64,000 bases of DNA, from assembly GCF_020536995.1 (NCBI RefSeq), contig NC_068366.1, positions 27,417,363 through 27,481,362 of the forward strand, in the 5' to 3' direction. This document shows positions 38,401 through 53,400 of the stretch, piece after piece. This DNA is from Dreissena polymorpha. Its lineage: Eukaryota > Mollusca > Bivalvia > Myida > Dreissenidae. The notes beneath the pieces were generated by a model. That model saw only the letters and a list, made by a program, of their open reading frames with translations, was not told the origin of the DNA and made no database searches. Each line of letters begins with the position of its first letter. Position 1 is the stretch's first letter. Made by a program: the position numbers and the translations under genes.

Positions 38401-41400
38401 TTGATGTGCAATAGGAGCCCATGGCACATCATATCTGTGTTGTAACCTTTTAAATACATACACTTAACACAAAAATATATGATTCAATAAAAATCTATAT
38501 AACAATGTAGTCATTTAGCAAAATTTATTTTATGCTTTCCTTTTGTTTATAGAGAAATATCAGTGAATTAAAACTGATAATTCAGTGTTTCAAACAGTGA
38601 AAATTCACAGTGAATATTATTGATAATGTTCACTTTTATACTGTGAAATGACATCGAATTCATGACGTTATTAAGTCATTATTTCAGAAAAAACACACAC
38701 AAATAATCATTTCTAAGCATGAAATGAATAGAAAATTTGTTAGATTTGGTAAAATATTGATTTTCATTTACTCGTGCTCATAAAAAAAATATTCTATGAT
38801 TACTCTTGAATTTAAATCGTTATTCCACCAACTCCATCAAATATCCTCTATTTATCATACACCAAAATGATTTATCTTGTGTTACATTGTCTTTACTTTT
38901 TAATTGATAAAAAATCATATCTGATAAAAAAATATTTTATGAGGTGTGTTCTTTTATTTCCTATTATGATCCTTGTGTAACATTTCTCAATGATATGTTC
39001 ATGTTGACAATTTAAGAGTCATTATAACAAAGGAAGCAGACATAAAAATGTCAAATCAACTTGCTCTCAGAGATGTAAGCCAACAAGTAATCTTTATATT
39101 TGACTTCTAGTCTAAGGAAAGTCCTGTGCTCAGTATAAAACTGTCAGATAATGTTGCCACAAACATTGCCATAAATCACTGGCATCATCTCTTTTTGGAG
39201 ATGCATTAATACATGAGCTGATGATACTTCCAGGGTGTAGTTATGGACCTGAAAATAGAATTAAAACCATGGAAAAAGTAAGGTCTGAGAAGGTTTGATG
39301 GAGTTTTAACATTTTTTGTCTGAGTATAAAAATCAGACAATATAGTGCAATTCAGCACTAAATTACATACAATAACAAGTCATTTGCAAACATGAGGACC
39401 TTTTTAAAATGTGGAATTTTGGAATTTAAAAAGGATAACGATGATTTTGCCTGTGTGAAAAGCATATCCCACCCAATTAAATCACTGATTACATTAAATG
39501 GTTTCAAAATATACAAGTTGCTGCAGTAACAATGCATTCTATTTTTCCATATAACATTAATTGGTAACACCTCCTGTTCTTAGCGCCACTTCCTTGGCAT
39601 AGTCTTCATCACTTATGGAAAAAATGCAAACATATCTAGTAGATAGACCAGAAGCCAATGTGTTTGAAAGAACAATTTGATGTCATAAATGATTTTGTTG
39701 TGAGGAAATGTGCTCAATAAAGAGGCACAATCTTTCATTTGTGACTTATGTTGAAGAACATCTTCAACTTACCACCATCTAGATTTCTCTCCTATTTATG
39801 AAAAAACTTCCGGTCTTTTGTGCCTGCTTGGAAGTATGATTAACTTGTTTATTAACAAATCTCCAAAAAGAGGTGATGCCAAGGATAAGCAGCCATGAAT
39901 AAATGATGACGAGGAAGACATTGATCACCTGCCAAATATACCTATCTAAATAAAATATATCAGTACACCTTATATGTATATCCAGCCTTTCGAATTCATA
40001 TCATATAAGATGCAGAAAAATATGTTGCTATTTATAGTAAGGTATCAAAGAAACATATCAATATGCAGTCACACTATGTTATTGATGAAGTTCTAACTAC
40101 AGACTAGTGTAAATGAGTGTTCTGTTTCAGACCTGGCAGTGGGTGGTGGGTCCCTTGGCTCTCTACCTCCTAGAAAGACTGGTACGCTTCATACGGTCTC
40201 GACAGCAGGTTGTCATCACCAAGGTAACTGCAGTCTAACTATTATCATAGAGAGCACTCCTTCTTGAATGCTGTAAAAGTGAATTTCTAAAGATTTTTGT
40301 CAGAGACTTTAAGGCATCGTTCTTGTTAATAAATATTCATGACACAGACCTTATAGGAGCACTGATTGTTTCATAGTGTTTGTTTTTCTTTGAATATAAC
40401 ATTATCACAAAGTCTGGCATGATTGTTCAGCTTTATAGTTTATTAAGGGCTAACAATTTTGTCAAAATGTTGCGCAACATAAAATGAGGTTATTTTAATA
40501 ACATAATTGGAGTTCTTAAGAAGGAGCTTATTTACAAGGAGAATCTTTTCTACATAAATGTGGCAGATTGTGTCAGCTGTATTTATGTCTTGAACTGCAG
40601 GTGGTGAAGCACCCATCCAACGTGTTTGAGCTGCAGATGAAGAAGAAGGGGTTCACCATGGCCCCCGGACAGTACATCTTCCTACACTGCCCCAAACTGT
40701 CCTACTTGGAGTGGCATCCTTTCACCCTCACATCGGTGGGTTACATAGCATACATTCACCCTCAACTTTGTCGGTAACAAAGCACACATTCACATCTCAT
40801 CTTAATGATTGTATAGCATACATTCACCTTCAACTCGTAGGGGCACATTTCACCCCAGTGGTTATACAAAACACATTGACCTTAAAAAAATTGGGTTATT
40901 TAACATTTATTTACTATCAACTCTGTGTGTTGCATAGCAAACATTCTCAACATTGCTGATATACTATACACATTAACCATAACCAAAACAGATCTTATTT
41001 ACCCTTACATAAAATACATCCATCACAAGCAAGGTGGGTGCACATCACACATTCACCCTCACTTCAAATGATTCTCAATCTTTACATTCATCCTCAGTTC
41101 AATGAACCACTTATTATGAACTCACTCGCACCCTCAAGCCTAACAAGTTCCAATACCCTCACTCTTGACTACCAATTACCATCAATGTTAGTGAATCATA
41201 TTACATTTACCAATTATACTTAAATTTGTAAAATAATTATTTGTTTAATGTTGCAATATATTTTGTAATTATCACCTATGCTAGATTTGTACCTTGTGGA
41301 TCAGTTATAATTAAAAAAAAAAGTTGTTTATGTAACGATTGTACATGTTTTTAACCAGGTTTTCCAAAGGAAAAAAATGGTTATTAGATTGGTGATTTCG

Positions 41401-44400
41401 GCTGGCGGGCGGGCTGGTGGGCTGGCGGGCGGAACAAGCTTGTCCGGGCCATAACTTTGTCGTTCATTGTCAGATTTTAAAATCATTTGGCACATTTGTT
41501 CACCATCATTAGACGGTGTGTTTACGTCGATATCTCCAAGGTCAAGGTCACAATTTGAGTTTGAAGGTCAAAAATGGCCATAAATGAGCTTGTCCGGGCC
41601 ATTACTTTGTGATTCAAGGAAGTTCAAGGTCAAGGTCATCCTTCAAGGTCAAAGGTAAAAATAAAATAAAATTCAAACAGCGTTCTCATGAAGCTGCACA
41701 TTTTGAGTGGTGGAAGTTCAAGGTCAAGGTCATCCTTCAAGGTCAAAGGTAAAAAATAAAATAAAAGGAAATAAAAATTTCAAAGCGGCGTTCTCATGAA
41801 GCTGCACATTTTGAGTGGTGGAAGTTCAAGGTCAAGGTCATCCTTCAAGGTCAAAAAATAATAATATTTTTTTATTTATTTCAAAGTGGCGCAATAGGGG
41901 GGGGGCATTGTGTTTCTGACGAACACATCTCTTGTTTTTTTTCGAATTGAAATCAAGGTTAATTTTACACATTTTGAATTGTCTCCCTTTATCAGACTTT
42001 TTTCAACTTAAAACCTGGTTTTGTGACAATTTTGTCCCTTGTTGTTTGGTTTGTCCGGCTCTGATTAAGGACTCTTTCTTGCATATTCTACATTTAAACT
42101 TATGTGGTCCATGAATGGGGCATGGTATCTCAGTCCTTTGCTAATTTGAAATTCTTATTACATATACTGCAATGGAAGATGCACTTATAATTGCCTTCTA
42201 GCCTACCTCATCTGAAAAGACTGTAAAAGAATGGTTAAACAAAAAGTTCATATCAGAATAAGGGTGACTTATCATAACAAAATATAATTAAATGTTACTG
42301 AAAAGGGCTATTTAACATTCTATTATCTTGTACATCAGCCACCCACAACCCATCCTCTTGAAAATAGGTGTATTGATTCAGTTGGTCGACATCATTTTTT
42401 GTACAGGATAATTATAATTTTACAGTAGGTAATAGGATTGAGAAAATACTTATATTGCACCACACAACATGCTATGAAACTATAATATTAAAGTACACAT
42501 AAACTTTATAAAACATGGGTAGGTTTTTCGTGTCAAGCTCTTAAACATAGGAAAGAGCTGTTATTAATTTTTAAGACAGGTCCCAAAATGTGCTTTAAAG
42601 GAAGTCAGTTCCAAAAAAGGTGGGTTTTTTAATGCCCCGGGATTGAAAAATCAGGGGTATATTGTTTTTGGCCTGTCTGTCATTGTATGTGTCTGTGTGT
42701 GTGTGTCCCAAAACTTTAACCAAAACTTTAACCTTCATCATAACTTTTGCAATATTGAACAAAGCAACTTGACATTTTGCATGCATGTGTATCTCATGCA
42801 GCATAACCTTTCCACTCAAGGTCAAGGTCATCCTTCAAGGTCAAATTTCAAATATATGGCTTCATTTATTTAGTAACATTGTCTTTTCTCTAACGCATCT
42901 AACTTTAACCAAAACTTTAACCTTCTTCATGACTTTTCCAATATTGAACATGATATTTGGCATGCATGTGTATCTCATGGAGCTGCACATTTTGAGTGGT
43001 GCAAGGCCAAGGTCATCATCCTTCAAGGTCAAAGGTCAAATATATGTGTCCCAAAACTTTAACCAAAACTTTAACCTTCTTCATAACTTTTCCAATATTG
43101 TACGCAGCAACTTGATATTTTGCATGCATGTGTATCTCATGGAGCTGCACATTTTGAGTGGTGAAAGGTCAAGGTCAAAGTCATCCTTCAAGGTCAAAGG
43201 TCAATAAAACAAATCAAAACTTTAACCAATACTTTAAACTTCTTCATAACTTTTGCAATATTGTATGCAGCAACTTGATATTTGGCATGCATGTGTTTCT
43301 CATGCAACTGCACATTTTGAGTGGTGAAAGGTCAAGGTCATCCTTCAAGGTCAAAGGTCAAATATATGGCTTCATTAATTTAGTAACATTGTCTTTTCTC
43401 TGACACATCTAACTTTAACCAAAACTTTAACCTTCTTCATAACTTTTCCAGTCAAGGTCAAGGTCATCCTTTAAGGTCAAATTTCAAATATATTGCTTCA
43501 TTTATTTAGTAACATTGTCTTTTCTCTGATGCATCTACCTTGCCTAGGTCAAAGGTCAAGGTTATATGTGACCTTTAAATTCAAAATATAAAATGAAAAT
43601 TCTGTTAACTAGGCTCCTATATGTGCATGCATCTGAATGACATCTACAATCCACTCCAGTTTGTATGCCTCCGGATCGAAAGATCGGGGGTATATTGTTT
43701 TTGGCCTGTCTGTCATTGTATGTGTCAGTGTGTGTGTCCCAAAACTTTAACCAAAACTTTAACCTTCGGAATAACTTTTGCAATATTGAACGTAGCAACT
43801 TGATATTTGGCATGCATGTGTTTCTCATGGAGCTGCACATTTTGAGTGGTGAAAGGTCAAGGTCATCCTTCAAGGTCAAATGTAAAAAAAATAATTAAAA
43901 CTTTAACCAAAACTTTAACTTTTGCAATATTGAACGTAGCAACTTGATATTTGGCATGCATGTGTATCTCATGGAGCTGCACATTTTGAGTGGTGTAAGG
44001 TCAAGATCATCCTTCAAGGTCAAAGGTAAAAAAAAAAATCAAACCAGCGCATTGGGGGACAAACACACCTCTTGTTTTTAATAAATTAGTAAGCAGATAT
44101 GAAACGGCATTGGGAAAATTAAATAATGGTGATTTAAGTGATATTTTTCTGTACTGGTGCGTCAATATTGTTTATTATACGAGAAAATGATTTGCATACA
44201 TCTAAGTAGATAAGAGATTTGTTTTCCTTCAATAAGTTGTATCCCAACGTCTAGGATCTTTAAACAATAAAACAAGGGAAACACAAATAGAGCCGAAATA
44301 AATATAAATATAAAGTGGCTGACAGGGTAAAAATTTCTGCTTCTCCTTCACAAAAAAACACAAAAATGACGCCATCTTGGAAGTTAGTTCCAATTTACCT

Positions 44401-47400
44401 CACTTAAACCCAGTAAGCTTCAGGTTACGTATCCCCCCCCCCCCCCCCCCCCCCATGAAAGATAGTACAAATGGATATTATTTCAGTTTACATAAAGTTA
44501 TGCAATTAGTTAAAACATCTCACCACTGATTCACTCATGCATACCACAGTCATACTGACTATCTCTCATCCATCATTATTAGTAATAAGCTAATAGGATA
44601 ATGGGTGAATAGAATATATCTTGAATGCTAATCTAGATTTCAAAATGAAATTTCATGGGTGTATAGACATTATTTAGGAAAAGTTCCATGCAAAAGAAAC
44701 ATAATCCTACACTTTCTGAAATGAGTTATTTCCCTTTGTTGCTTTTATATGATTTAACTTTTCAGGGTTTTATCTAAGGGTTCTACACACATTGGTAAAG
44801 AAAAGATATTTTTTTGTGGATAATAATTCAACGAAATTGCTTGATTTTTAATCTGCAATATATGTACTGATACCAATATATGTACTGTGGACTGCCCAGC
44901 CTCTCTAAGGGGATTGTTTTGACCCTCCAGGCCCCTGAGGATGATTATTTCTCTGTACATGTGCGGCGGGTCGGTAACTGGACCAACGCTCTTGCCAAGG
45001 AGTGTCACGTAGATGAAATTGAGTTCAAAGAGGCATGGAAGCTGCCAAGGTAACGTTGCTCAGGCCTTGATACTCTTTAACAATTCTATCTGCTATTTGG
45101 AATTGAAAACAGAACGTTTTTTTTAGGGTGTAATCATTTAATTGATAGGTTTTTAGCTCACCTGAGCACAACGCGCTCATGGTGAGCTTTTGTGATCGCC
45201 TTTTGTCCGTCGTCCGTTGTACGTTGTCCATTGTGCGACGTCAACATTTGCCTTGTTCACTATCTAGAGGCCACATTTATTGTCCAATCTTCACGAAATT
45301 TGGTCAGAAGATTGGTTTCAATGATATCTTGGATGAGTTTGAAAATGGTTACGTTTGCTTGAAAAACATGGCTGCCAAGGGGCGGGGCATTTTTCCTTAT
45401 ATGGCTATAGCAAAATCTGGTTAACACTCTAGAGGCTACATTTATTGTCCGATCCTCATGAAACTTGCTCAGAAGATTCATCCCAATGATATCTTGGACG
45501 AGTTCGAAAATGATGTCGGTTGGTTGAAAAACATGGCCGCCAGGGGGCAGGGCATTTTTCCTTATATGGCTATAGTAAAACCTTGTTAACACTCTAGAGG
45601 CCACATTTATTTTCCGATCTTCATGAAACTTGCTCAGATGATTTGTCCCAATGATATCTTGGATGAGTTCAAAAATGGTAACCTGGGCTTGAAAAACATG
45701 GCTGCCAAGAGGTGGGGCATTTTTATGTCCCCCACTATAGTAGTGGGGGACATATTGTTTTTGCCCTGTCTGTCTGTCTGTTGGTCTGTTGGTCTGTCTG
45801 TTGGTCTGTTGGTCTGTTTGCGCCAACTTTAACATTTTGCAATAACTTTTGCTATATTGAAGATAGCATCTTCATATTTGGCATGCATGTGTATCTCATG
45901 AAGCTGCACATTTTGAGTGGTGAAAGGTCAAGGTCAAGGCCATCCTTCAAGGTCAGAGGTCAAATGTATGTGGCCAAAATCGCTTATTTTATGAATACTT
46001 TTGCAATATTGAAGATAGGAACTTGATATTTGGCATGCATGTGTATCTCATGGAGCTGCACATTTTGAGTGGTGAAAGGTCAAGGTCAAGGTCATCCTTC
46101 AAGGTCAGAGGTCAAATATATGTGGCCCAAAATAGCTTATTTTATAAATACTTTTGCAATATTGAAGATAGCAACTTGATATTTGGCATGCATGTGCATC
46201 TCATGGAGCTGCACATTTTGAGTGGTTAAAGGTCAAGGTCAAGGTCATCCTTCAAGGTCAGAGGTCAAATATATGTGGCCCAAATCGCTTATTTTATGAA
46301 TACTTTTGCAATATTGAATATAGCAACTTGATATTTGGCATGCATGTGTATCTCATGGAGCTGCACATTTTAATTGGTGAAAGGTCAAGGTCAAGGTCAT
46401 CCTTCACAAGGTCAAGGTCATCTTTCAAAGTTAAACGTCATATAGGGGGACATTGTGTTTCACAAACGCATCTTGTTCCTTTTATGGCTATAGAAAAATC
46501 TTGTTAACTTTCTAGTTTACTCAATCTTCATGAAATTTGCAGTATTTATCTCCCTTATTAAATCTGGTTCAGTAATCTATTTTTATGTCCCCCCACTATA
46601 GTAGTGGGGGACATATTGTTTTTGCCCTGTCTGTTGGTCTGTCTGTTTCTCTGTCTGTCTGTCTGTTTGCGCCAACTTTAACATTTTGCAATAACTTTTG
46701 CAATATTGAAGATAGCAACTTGATATTTGGCATGCATATGTATCTCATGGAGCTGCACATTTTGAGTGGTGAAAGGTCAAGGTCATCCTTCAAGGTCAAA
46801 GGTCAAATATATGGGTCAAAATCGCTAATTTAATGTACACTTTTGCAGTATTTCAATATTCAAGATAGCAACTTGATATTTGGCATGCATGTGTATCTCA
46901 TGGAGCTGCACATTTTGAGTGGTGAAAGGTCAAGGTCATCCTTCAAGGTCAGAGGTCAAATGTATGTGGCCAAAATCGCTTATTTTATGAATACTTTTGC
47001 AATATTGAAGATAGCAACTTGATATTTGGCATGCATGTGTATCTCATGGAGCTGCACATTTTGAGTGGTGAAAGGTCAAGGTCAAGGTCATCCTACAAGG
47101 TCAGAGGTCAAATATATGTGGCCCAAATCGCTTATTTTATGAATACTTTTGCAATATGGAAAATAGCAACTTGATATTTGGCATGCATGTGTATCTCATG
47201 GAGCTGCACATTTTGAGTGGTGAAAGGTCAAGGTCAAGGTCATCCTTCAAGGTCAAGTATATGGGTCAACATTGCGCATGTAATGTCACTTCTGCAATAT
47301 TGAAGCTAGCAATTTTATATTTGAAATGCATGTGTATCTCAAGGAGCTGCACATTTTGAGTGGTTAAGGGTCAAGGTCAAGGTCATCCTACGAGGTCAAC

Positions 47401-50400
47401 ATCATATACAGGGACATTGTGTTTCTCAAACACATCTTGTCAGTTCTGCTCTGGAATTTGGGAAGATATTGATCATTGATAAATGCACTGCTCTGAGGGA
47501 AAATTGACTACTCTGCCATTGATCTCTTCTGAACTGTATAAAATAAGCTGTTTTTAAACACCTCTTGATGCTTTCTTAAAAAGTTAACAGCTCTTGAAAA
47601 AGGTTGGAATTTTGAAATAATTAAACTCTAAATTATTTTTAACACTAGCATCAAGACATTTTGGCATTATTTTCTAAATTATTCTTATTATTTAGATTAT
47701 TTCTTTTTGGCATTTTCTAAATTAGAAAGACTCTATTCTATTTCAATAACTTAAGTAAATTTTTCTTATTTTTACATTTGATCCTTTAAAGTTTCCTTAT
47801 CTTTAAAATATTGTTCTTTAGATTAAATTAGACCTATTTTGTAAACTAGATTTTTGAAGCACTTTCTAGACTAACAGTAACTTATATTTATATCAGTTTT
47901 TTTGACAGATTTTGAACTTCTTTTTACATTCATTAAGGTATTTGCTTTATGTTGTTCATTTTTGTAACGATACTTAGATTCTTTAGACTTGGCTTGTACC
48001 TGTTCTTAATTTCCTGTCATTGTTCTTCATTTTCCGAGTTCTTGGAATATAAATTAGTTATTTTTGTTAAAGCTGCCTTGGTTTTCACTTATAAATGAAT
48101 TCTTTGAGTGTATTAAGGCGACCCTGACTGAACGCCTTTAGTTAATTGAATTGCAACCAGTCAGTATAGTCATCCTGACGGAAATAAAAGTTCGTCAAAT
48201 AAAAATTTCAGCATTTCATAAGTGCTCACGAAGGTACATAACTTGTAACCGTCCTGTGACTGGTTCATTTGCCTTAGCGACGGAGACCGCACTACCACAC
48301 CTGGATAGGACAGTTGAGTTCGATAATGGTTTGAATCGGTAAAAAAAACATGGCCGCCAGGGGGGGGGGTCTTTTTCCTTATATTTATATAGTAAAAAAG
48401 CTTTTGAACACTCTAGAAGTCACATGTTTTGCCTAATCATCATGAAATTTTGTCAAAACATTAGTTATGTGGATGTCTCGGACGAGTTTGAAAATGATCA
48501 TGATCAGTGAAAAAACATGGCCGCCAGGGAATGGGGCAGTTTTCTTTATATGTATATAGTGACAACTTGTGAACAGTCTAGAAGACACATTTTATTCCCA
48601 ATCTTCATGAAATTTGGACATATCTTGGAAGAGTTAAAATATGGTTCAGGTCTGTTAAAAAAACATGGCCGCCAAGGGGCCATTTGTTGTTTATTCTTCA
48701 TGATAGTTGGTTAGAACATTTGTTCCATTGATATCTTGGGCTGCAAAGAACAGGTCATTATTTTTTATCTCAGGTGAGCGACTTTGGGCCTTTCAGGCCC
48801 TCTTGTTTAAAAAGTATATGGCTTTTTTGTGAAAATTTTATTTTGTATTAATTTATTGGTATTTTGAGCACCTTACTGGTAATGAAGAGTCTTTCCTTGT
48901 TATTAATTGTTACACTGAATGTGTTTCTAATCTCAGATAGAGAAGAGCAAGACTGGTTACAGTGATAATTCATGAACTGTAAGGTGATCATGCAGTCTCA
49001 TTCTGGTACACAGGGTGGCAGTTGACGGCCCATTTGGTACAGCCACTGAGGACATCTTCTCATATGAGGTGGACGTATTTGTAGCTGCAGGTATAGGAGT
49101 GACGCCATTTGCTTCAGTGCTCAAGCACGTCTGGTATGTACAGTGCAACAACTGAAGAACTAGTCAATCACTTGTGTGATAAATAGAGGATATTTGTTCA
49201 TGTTAGTTTAAGATCCTTTGTTATTTCATGAGTGATCATAGAAAATATATTTTCACAAGTGGTAATCTAAAAATAGAAAACGTAGTTCCCAAAATTTGTT
49301 ATTTTCACCGCTGAAAATAACAATTTGTTTATTTTCACTGCTGTTATTTTACTGCAGAAATGTCATATTTTATCATAAGGTATAAAAGAATTGATCATAC
49401 CGGTAATTCACCAGTAGACTGCTTATGAACATAGTTTTCTAGTGTTTTTCCCAGGCCATTTTAGCGTGGCGAAAAGCCACGCCGCCCTCCCGGATCGCCA
49501 CGCTGCCCTTTTCAAAGGCAAATTTCGCCACGCGCCCTTATCGATAACATCTTTATTGCCTTACGATCTAACTTGGTGCGCAAAATCAGCGTCCTTGATT
49601 GTCTGTGACGCTCCGACTGTGCTTGATTTACTCGAGAGACGTCAACGTCTAATCGACTATATTATTTGAGCAGATTTAATCTATTACAGTGCTCGATTTA
49701 TAGGAAGACTGCTCCGAAGCTGTAAATTAGTCATGCGTGAATAACCCCGTGTCAGTATTAATCGATAATGCCAGAGGCTATGTTATACCAAACGCACTTA
49801 CTATGGAGACTTGATGAAAAACTCGATGTTATGCTCGTGGTAATTGTGCATTGCATGCATTATTCAGTTATATCAAAACATATATTTTTACGCATAATTA
49901 CATTTAAAAACACAAACAAATTTATTCTTTATCGATTTCGTCTTTAAGAAATATAGATCTAATTATTGGAATAATTACTGAGACGTATACTAATTTAACA
50001 AAATGTGAATCGCGTATACGATTTAACATTGCCATGCGCACCTGTCGCTTACATCATTTGACATTTGAACAACATGGCTATATAGAATTAAATTGCGACT
50101 CGGCAAAAATGGCAAATAACGTCGTAAATGATCGAATTAACGATGGAGATTATACATTAAGAAGGAATTAATGAAATGTCTGTGATAATCAACGATGCAT
50201 AAAAATGTTGTAGATAGCAACAACATTATGTATTTATTTGTAATCTACTTGGTGGATGTATGTCACGGAAACGAGTGTTTGCATATTGTTAGCGATCAAT
50301 TTACTCGCAATGTTATTTTAAACATCTGGCAAGATTATTGTTAGAAAATGGGATAAGACAAACATGGTTTCATTTATATGTTAGTGGATCTGTGTATAAT

Positions 50401-53400
50401 CAGAATCATATGCATATATTGCTTTATTATGTTTGTGGTGCTGTACAGTTTATTGAAACAGCATGGAACTGTACATTGCAAGGTAAATATATTAATATAA
50501 ATCATAGTCAGTTAAATACATCAATTACCATTTAATGTGCTTGTTTATATGTTATTTTTTCCACAACTGCTTCAGATGCGATTACATGTTGCCCCGTAAT
50601 TCAGGTATTCAGGGAACGTTTTTGCCCTTTTTTGCCTAAACTGCGCGCTAAAATGCCCTTTTTGAAAGTAATGCGCCATGCCCCTTTGCCCTCCTGGGAA
50701 AAACACTATTTTCTCTTTCTTTCTGATAGTATAAGGCCGGTAGGCCAAGGACTTTAATTATATCGATTGGACTTTGCAGCAATGTGCCATTGTTTGCCAT
50801 TGAAAAATGAACCCATAGTGGTCAATGCATTGAGGATTGGCAATTACCATCTGGTTATTTGTTGATAAGATTACTGTACTGGAGTGATATTGTTTAGAGC
50901 ATGAAAGAGCGATGTGCAGTGAGGCATGACCTGTCTTGATACTGTGCGGCACACTACACAGTCATCATAACAGGCCATGTCTTTAAAATCTTGGTGACCA
51001 TGATGTCAGGCAGATGATAATGCCAGAACCACAATTATGTTATAAATTTGTTTCTATATTAGCTTTATGCATCGAGATAGGTTGGTATAAAATGTACCTT
51101 CTTGTGAATAGGGCCATCTTGCTCCATGCAACATCTGCTAACTCTTTCTACATATTTGCTTTGTGTGGTATGTGCTCAATCGGCTCCTGGAGAGCTATGG
51201 AAAATACTTCTTATTGTTGAAAATATGGAATGTATGTGCCTGGTTTATTGGTTCCTTTTCTTTAAGTAAAGCAGAATAAGTTTAATGTTCTGCTTCTTCA
51301 CTTCATTATTGAAAACAATAATTACAATAATCTAGCATGTGTTACTTCATTACCAAAACAACTCTACATATTGTCAATGTTGAGTGCTTCAATATGTGTT
51401 CATATGAAAGTTGTCACTATATTTAGTGGGCCCATCTGTTGTGGGCTGCAAGGGTTTTTGTCCACAGCATGGGGGGCTTTTACAACTCTGTCAATTAACT
51501 CTAGATCTTAGTGATGTAGACTGCATCAATAACTACAAAATAATTTTTGTCTAAATTCTTTCATAATACCTTTTTTTCTTGTAACTTGATCTATAAATGT
51601 ATATGTATGTGCATGGAACGAGGTCTTAAAATATTTTTCAAACAGATCTTTTTGTAGGTAAATAATCGTGAACTTGCACACTTAACTCCACGTGAAATCT
51701 ATTTACATTGACGTGCATGTAACGATTTATCATATTTAAGCTAAATAAAAGCAGTACATGCAATTGAGAGATCACATCTTATTATCCCCCGCAAAAGGCG
51801 GAGGGATATTGTTTTGTTATCTCCCGCCATAGGCGAAGGGATGTTGTTTTGGCGTTGTCTGTCCTTCCGTCCGTCTTTCCGTCCTTCCGTCATCCGTCTG
51901 GCACTTTTGTGTCCGGAGCCATATCTTGGAAGTTCTTTGGTGGATTTCATTGAAACTTGGTATGAGTATATATATGGATAAGAGGATGATGCACGCCAAC
52001 TGGCATTGTACACCATCTGTTAATAACGGTGTAATGGCCCTTTGTATCTTAAAAAAATGCTTTTTTCAGTGTCAAATATAACACTTTTGTGTCTAGAAGC
52101 ATATTTGCGGGGGATATCAATTCAACGAATTAGCTTGTTGTATAACGACATAGGTATGTAATCTGTCTTGTAATAACACCTTTAACTGAATAATGACCCA
52201 AGTGAGTATCCTAGAATTATAATGTTGCTATGTAATAATTGCTGTGCAGGTCCAGGAAGCAGGAGGGAGACTCGAAGCTGAAGCACGTGTATTTCTACTG
52301 GATCTGCGCGGAGATGAATGCCTTTGAGTGGATGCATGACCTGCTGCGTTTCTATGACAAGCAGATGGTGGACGCAGACCACAGAGACTTTCTCAAGTAC
52401 TTTGTGTATCTAACACGTGGCTGGGACATGAACATGGTAGGCACAGGGGTTGACACATCGATATTTTATCAAAACCTTCTAGTGTATTGGACTTCAAGTA
52501 TTAAGTTTTTAGCTCACCTGATTGCTCAAGTGAGCTTTTGTAACTGGTCTTTGTCCGTCGTCTGTCCGTCCCTCCGTTGTCCGTCCGTCCACATTTGTTT
52601 GTAAACACTCTAGAGGCCACATTTATTGTCCGATCTTCATGAAACTTGGTCAGAAGCTTTGTCCCAATGAAATCTCGGTCGAGTTCGAAACTGGGTCATG
52701 CCGGGTCAAAAACTAGGTCACTAGGTAAAAAAAAACAAAAAAACTTGTAAACATTGTAGAAGTCACATTTCATGCCCAATCTTCATGTAACTTTGTCAAA
52801 ATGTTTGTCTTAATGATATGTTGGTTGAGTTCAAAAGTGGTGTCGGTCCGTTGAAAAACATGGCTTCCAGTGGGCGGGGCAGTTTTCCTTATTTGGCTAT
52901 AGAGAAACCTTGCAAACACTCTAGAAGTCACAATTTTTGCCCAATCATCATGAAAGTTGGTCAATACATTGGTTTTATTGATATCTTGGACAAGTTTGAA
53001 AATGGTCCAGATCAGTGAAAAAACATGGCCGCCAGTGGGCGGGGCATTTTTCTCTATATGTATATAGTAAAAACATGTGAACACTCTAGAAGTCACATTT
53101 TTGGCCCAATTTTCATGAAATTTGGTCAAAACATTTGTTTCCTTGATATGAAAGTTGAGTTCGAAAATGGTTCCGGTCAGTTGAATTACATGGCTGTCGG
53201 GGGGGGGGGGCAGTTTTCCTTATTTGGCTATAGAGAAACCTTGTAAACACTCTAGAAGTCACAATTTTTGCCCAATTATCATGAAAGTTGGTCAAAACAT
53301 TGGTTTTATTGATATATCGGATGAGTTTGAAAATGGTCCAGATCGGTGATAAACATGGCCGCCAGTGGGCGGGGCATTTTTCCATATATGTAAATAGTGA

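Noticed and set aside
42785-47359. Many short frames with [17 protein letters not shown]-like peptides
   Set aside because: These are translations of family C core units, present in every copy and broken at each unit. They are not proteins of this locus.
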